Part shown: positions 61,125 to 64,000 of the stretch, piece by piece
Position numbering within the stretch: the first letter of the stretch is position 1
Layout of the letters: each line of letters opens with the position of its first letter
NCBI GenBank assembly: GCA_002344075.1
Contig: DDTM01000083.1
Location: 1 to 64,000 of the forward strand
Length of the DNA: 64,000 nt
Source of the DNA: Bacteroidetes bacterium UBA2364
Lineage (GTDB): Bacteria > Bacteroidota > Rhodothermia > Rhodothermales > UBA2364
Reading direction: 5' to 3'
Translations under genes and position numbers: made by a program
Notes under the pieces: model-generated
What the model saw: only the letters and a program-made list of their open reading frames with translations
Database searches by the model: none
Told to the model about the DNA's origin: nothing

Positions 61125-63860
61125 TTAAGACTTTTTACGTCTAATAGTAGCCTGAGCAGCAGCAATTCTTGCGATAGGTACCCGGAAGGGAGAGCAACTC
61201 ACATAATCTAAGCCGGCTTTACAGGCAAAAGCCACCGATGTTGGGTCGCCGCCATGTTCACCACACACACCCAAATGCAGGTTCGGATTTACCGACCGTC
61301 CCTTCTTAACCGCCATATCAATAAGTTGACCAACCCCTTTTTCATCAATAGATTTAAACGGGTCTAGATCCACAAGCCCTTTTTTAAGGTAGATCGGTAG
61401 GAATTTATTGGCATCATCCCGTGAGAACCCGAACGTCATTTGCGTGAGATCGTTCGTCCCAAAAGAGAAGAACTCGGCTTTTTGGGCGATGCTATCTGCC
61501 ATCAGTGCGGCACGCGGTGTTTCGATCATTGTTCCCACTTTATAGGGGATTTCTACGCCTTGTTCTGCAAAGACCTTGGCAGCGACCCGACGGATCACCT
61601 TTTCTTGCTCGGCAAATTCGCGGACGGTTACGACCAGCGGGACCATGATTTCCGGCAATACCTTGATGCCTTTTGCATGTACACTAAGTGCCGCCTCGAT
61701 AATGGCACGGGTTTGCATTTCGGTAATTTCCGGATAGGTGATACCGAGCCGGCAACCACGATGACCAAGCATGGGGTTCTGCTCTTTCAGTTCTTCAATC
61801 CGATCACGGATTTTATTAACAGAGACATGCATTTGTTTGGCCATCACCTGTTGACTCGCATCATCGTGCGGGAGGAATTCATGAAGCGGCGGATCTAAGA
61901 GGCGAATGGTCACAGGTAGATCGTGCATTACCTCGAACAAGCCCTCAAAGTCGCTACGTTGGATGGGTAATAGTTTGTCTAATGCCTTCCGGCGCCCGGC
62001 TTCGTCGTCGGCCAAAATCATTTCACGTACCGAAATAATACGATCCCCTTCAAAGAACATATGTTCTGTGCGGCAAAGCCCAATCCCAGTTGCCCCAAAA
62101 TTTACGGCTTGCTTCGCTTCTTCGGGCGTATCCGCATTGGTCCGTACACCGAGCCTAGCATACTTTTCGGAAAGCGCCATCAATTCACCAAAGTCGCCGC
62201 TTAGTTCAGCTTCGCGGGTTTCGACCCGACCTTCATACACCTCTCCGGTGGTGCCATTAAGCGAAATCCACGTCCCTTCACGATAGGTTTTGCCTTCGAC
62301 TGTCATCTCGCGCAATTTATAATCTACATGAATAGCACCCGCACCCGAAACACAGCATTTACCCATTCCCCGTGCCACCACTGCCGCATGAGAAGTCATG
62401 CCGCCACGTGCTGTCAAAATTCCTTTAGCCGCATGCATCCCCCGCAAATCTTCAGGACTGGTTTCCACACGTACCAAAATAACCTCTTTACCACGTTTAG
62501 CCCATTCTTCGGCCTCGTCTGCAAAGAACACGATTTGTCCGGTGGAGGCCCCCGGCGAAGCAGGCAGCCCTCGTGCAATCACTACCGCATTCTTAATGGC
62601 CTTTCCATCAAAAACGGGGTGTAGCAATTCATCCAAGCGATTCGGGTCCACCCGTTGGATGGCTGTTTTTTCATCTATCATCCCTTGCCGAAGCATATCC
62701 ATAGCAATTTTCACCATCGCTGCACCTGTCCGTTTGCCATTTCTGGTTTGTAGCATCCAAAGTTTGCCGTCTTCAATGGTGAACTCTACGTCTTGCATAT
62801 CACTGAAGTGGTTTTCCAGTGTCGTTTCTGCATGAATCAACTGTGCAAACACTTCTGGCATGGCTTCTTCTAATGACGGATAATGGGCCTTCCGGTCTTC
62901 CTCGCTAATGCAAGCCAATTCAGCCCATCGTTGTGAGCCAATGAGTGTCACTTGTTGGGGTGTCCGAATCCCGGCAACGACATCTTCGCCCTGTGCATTA
63001 AATAAAAATTCGCCATTAAAAATGTCTTCACCTGTAGCCGCATCGCGGGTGAATGCCACACCAGTTGCACTGTTACTGGAATGGTTGCCATAGACCATCG
63101 CCTGCACATTAACCGCTGTTCCCCAGCTTTCAGGAATATCGTTCAGGGCACGATAAACCTGTGCCCGCTCGTTATTCCAGCTTTGGAATACGGCCATGAT
63201 CGCCCCCCACAGTTGCTCCCATGGATCGGTAGGGAAGTCCTTCCCTAACCGGGCCAAGATCAAGGCTTTAAACCGGCGTACCAATTCTTTCAAATCATCT
63301 GCCGAAAGGTCTGTATCTAATTTTACCCCTCGTTCATGTTTAACGAACTCAATGATCACCTCAAAGGGGTCTTCATCTTCTTTACGTTCAGGCTTTAGCC
63401 CCATCACAACATCCCCATACATTTGCACAAACCGGCGGTACGAATCCCATGCAAACCGTGCATCTCCCGATTTTTCTATCAACCCCTGAACGGCTTCGTC
63501 ATTGAGTCCTAAATTCAGAATTGTATCCATCATACCGGGCATCGAAGCACGTGCTCCCGAACGCACTGAAAGCAATAACGGATCTGAGGCGTCTCCAAAT
63601 TTTTTGCCCATGATTTTTTCAACATACGCCACTCCTTGCTTCACTTCATCAGCAATAAGGCTGGTTACCATTTCCCGACCATTTAACGTATATTGGGTAC
63701 AGGCCTCGGTGGTCACCGTAAAACCAGCCGGAACAGGGATATTGAGCAAACACATTTCGGCCATATTGGCCCCTTTTCCTCCCAAAAGGTTTTTCATGTC
63801 TGCACGACCTTCGGTGCCTTCCGGCCCGAAGAGATACACATATTTAGCAGAGACGTCCAT
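61125..63860 (-). CDS. ppdK: Pyruvate, phosphate dikinase
   Basis: 911 residues, normal for the bacterial enzyme. N-terminal ATP-grasp part (YLFGPEGTEGRADMKNLLGG, KGANMAEM). The phosphohistidine domain has the catalytic His in GGMTSHAAVVARGMGKCCVS. The C-terminal PEP/pyruvate barrel has GIGLCRTEHMF, NPMLGHRGCRLGITYPEITE, FSFGTNDLTQMTFGFSRDD and the catalytic Cys in LHLGVCGEHGGDP. It interconverts pyruvate and PEP with ATP and phosphate. With the malic enzyme upstream it offers a malate-to-PEP route without PEP carboxykinase. The ATG at 63860 begins with MDVSAKYVYLF and is the natural start. Confidence 0.97.
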   Translation of the reverse strand: MDVSAKYVYLFGPEGTEGRADMKNLLGGKGANMAEMCLLNIPVPAGFTVTTEACTQYTLNGREMVTSLIADEVKQGVAYVEKIMGKKFGDASDPLLLSVRSGARASMPGMMDTILNLGLNDEAVQGLIEKSGDARFAWDSYRRFVQMYGDVVMGLKPERKEDEDPFEVIIEFVKHERGVKLDTDLSADDLKELVRRFKALILARLGKDFPTDPWEQLWGAIMAVFQSWNNERAQVYRALNDIPESWGTAVNVQAMVYGNHSSNSATGVAFTRDAATGEDIFNGEFLFNAQGEDVVAGIRTPQQVTLIGSQRWAELACISEEDRKAHYPSLEEAMPEVFAQLIHAETTLENHFSDMQDVEFTIEDGKLWMLQTRNGKRTGAAMVKIAMDMLRQGMIDEKTAIQRVDPNRLDELLHPVFDGKAIKNAVVIARGLPASPGASTGQIVFFADEAEEWAKRGKEVILVRVETSPEDLRGMHAAKGILTARGGMTSHAAVVARGMGKCCVSGAGAIHVDYKLREMTVEGKTYREGTWISLNGTTGEVYEGRVETREAELSGDFGELMALSEKYARLGVRTNADTPEEAKQAVNFGATGIGLCRTEHMFFEGDRIISVREMILADDEAGRRKALDKLLPIQRSDFEGLFEVMHDLPVTIRLLDPPLHEFLPHDDASQQVMAKQMHVSVNKIRDRIEELKEQNPMLGHRGCRLGITYPEITEMQTRAIIEAALSVHAKGIKVLPEIMVPLVVTVREFAEQEKVIRRVAAKVFAEQGVEIPYKVGTMIETPRAALMADSIAQKAEFFSFGTNDLTQMTFGFSRDDANKFLPIYLKKGLVDLDPFKSIDEKGVGQLIDMAVKKGRSVNPNLHLGVCGEHGGDPTSVAFACKAGLDYVSCSPFRVPIARIAAAQATIRRKKS

Positions 63861-63983
63861 TTGAATGCATTTTTTTAATGGAAAAGAAAAGCCGCTCTAA
63901 ACGGCCTACATAATTTGAAGTAAGGATAACCCACGCCAGAAAAAACCTTTTCATGGTTTCGTTGTTTAGATGTGTAGGGAAAA

Positions 63984-64000
63984 AAAGCCGATCCTTGTAG
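63984..64000 (-). terminator. Partial terminator of a gene beyond the right edge
   Basis: On the minus strand the edge reads AAGGATCGGC followed by TTTTTTT, the 3' arm and T tail of a terminator whose other arm is outside the window. The gap 63861-63983 also has a small GCCG...CGGC hairpin (63892-63905) and no gene. Confidence 0.4.

Noticed and set aside
1..64000. CRISPR arrays, tRNA or rRNA genes, prophage
   Set aside because: I saw no regularly spaced direct repeats, no cloverleaf with CCA-type ends, no rRNA signature and no phage structural or integrase gene by reading; a covariance-model scan was not possible.

Overview
The window looks like a chromosomal segment from a member of the Bacteroidota, closest in style to the Rhodothermia (Rhodothermus/Salinibacter relatives). 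The evidence is an alternative complex III operon followed directly by a caa3 oxidase of the Rhodothermus type (subunit I carries Tyr-Ser-His-Pro), a PorV/PorQ-family barrel, a TonB receptor with a carboxypeptidase-regulatory N-domain, and a secreted protein with a type IX-like C-terminus. This assignment is inference from gene content, not from a marker-gene search. I saw no rRNA, tRNA, CRISPR array or intact transposase.

Region 1 (1-11.4 kb): a minus-strand operon runs SurA-like isomerase, TonB receptor, 1284-residue secreted Asp-rich protein, PorV-like barrel. It is flanked by a LacI-family regulator. The same perfect 14-bp palindrome (TGTAAGCGCTTACA) sits upstream of the operon and upstream of the regulator gene. 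A degenerate copy precedes the gene cut off by the left edge. I read this as a self-regulated outer-membrane uptake/secretion module.

Region 2 (11.4-24.2 kb): ispG; an operon of rhomboid protease, catalytically dead rhomboid and a membrane-anchored EEP-family enzyme; lpxH plus a class A penicillin-binding protein; a frameshifted secreted metalloprotease; a DinB-like protein; trkA; radC; and a lipoprotein with a small partner gene.

Region 3 (24.2-29.2 kb): a shrunken group IIC intron of about 504 nt lies exactly behind the terminator of an OmpA/HhH-protein operon. Next comes an in-frame fusion of a membrane-anchored MurF-like domain, without a visible P-loop, to PurC.

Region 4 (29.2-41.6 kb): rho, ilvD, envelope lipoproteins, a TlpA-like thioredoxin, mpl, a secreted Xaa-Pro peptidase, and the divergent pair metF / nucleoside phosphorylase-like gene.

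Region 5 (41.6-55.1 kb): one long minus-strand respiratory operon, actABCDEF, a small membrane protein, SCO, coxB, coxA, coxC, coxD. It encodes a quinol-to-cytochrome c-to-oxygen chain. Two adjacent 17-bp palindromes lie upstream of it, in the gap shared with an ACT-domain malic enzyme.

Region 6 (55.4-64 kb): malic enzyme, small envelope proteins, two YceI-family proteins around a porin-like barrel, and pyruvate phosphate dikinase. Malic enzyme and PPDK together suggest active malate/pyruvate/PEP interconversion.
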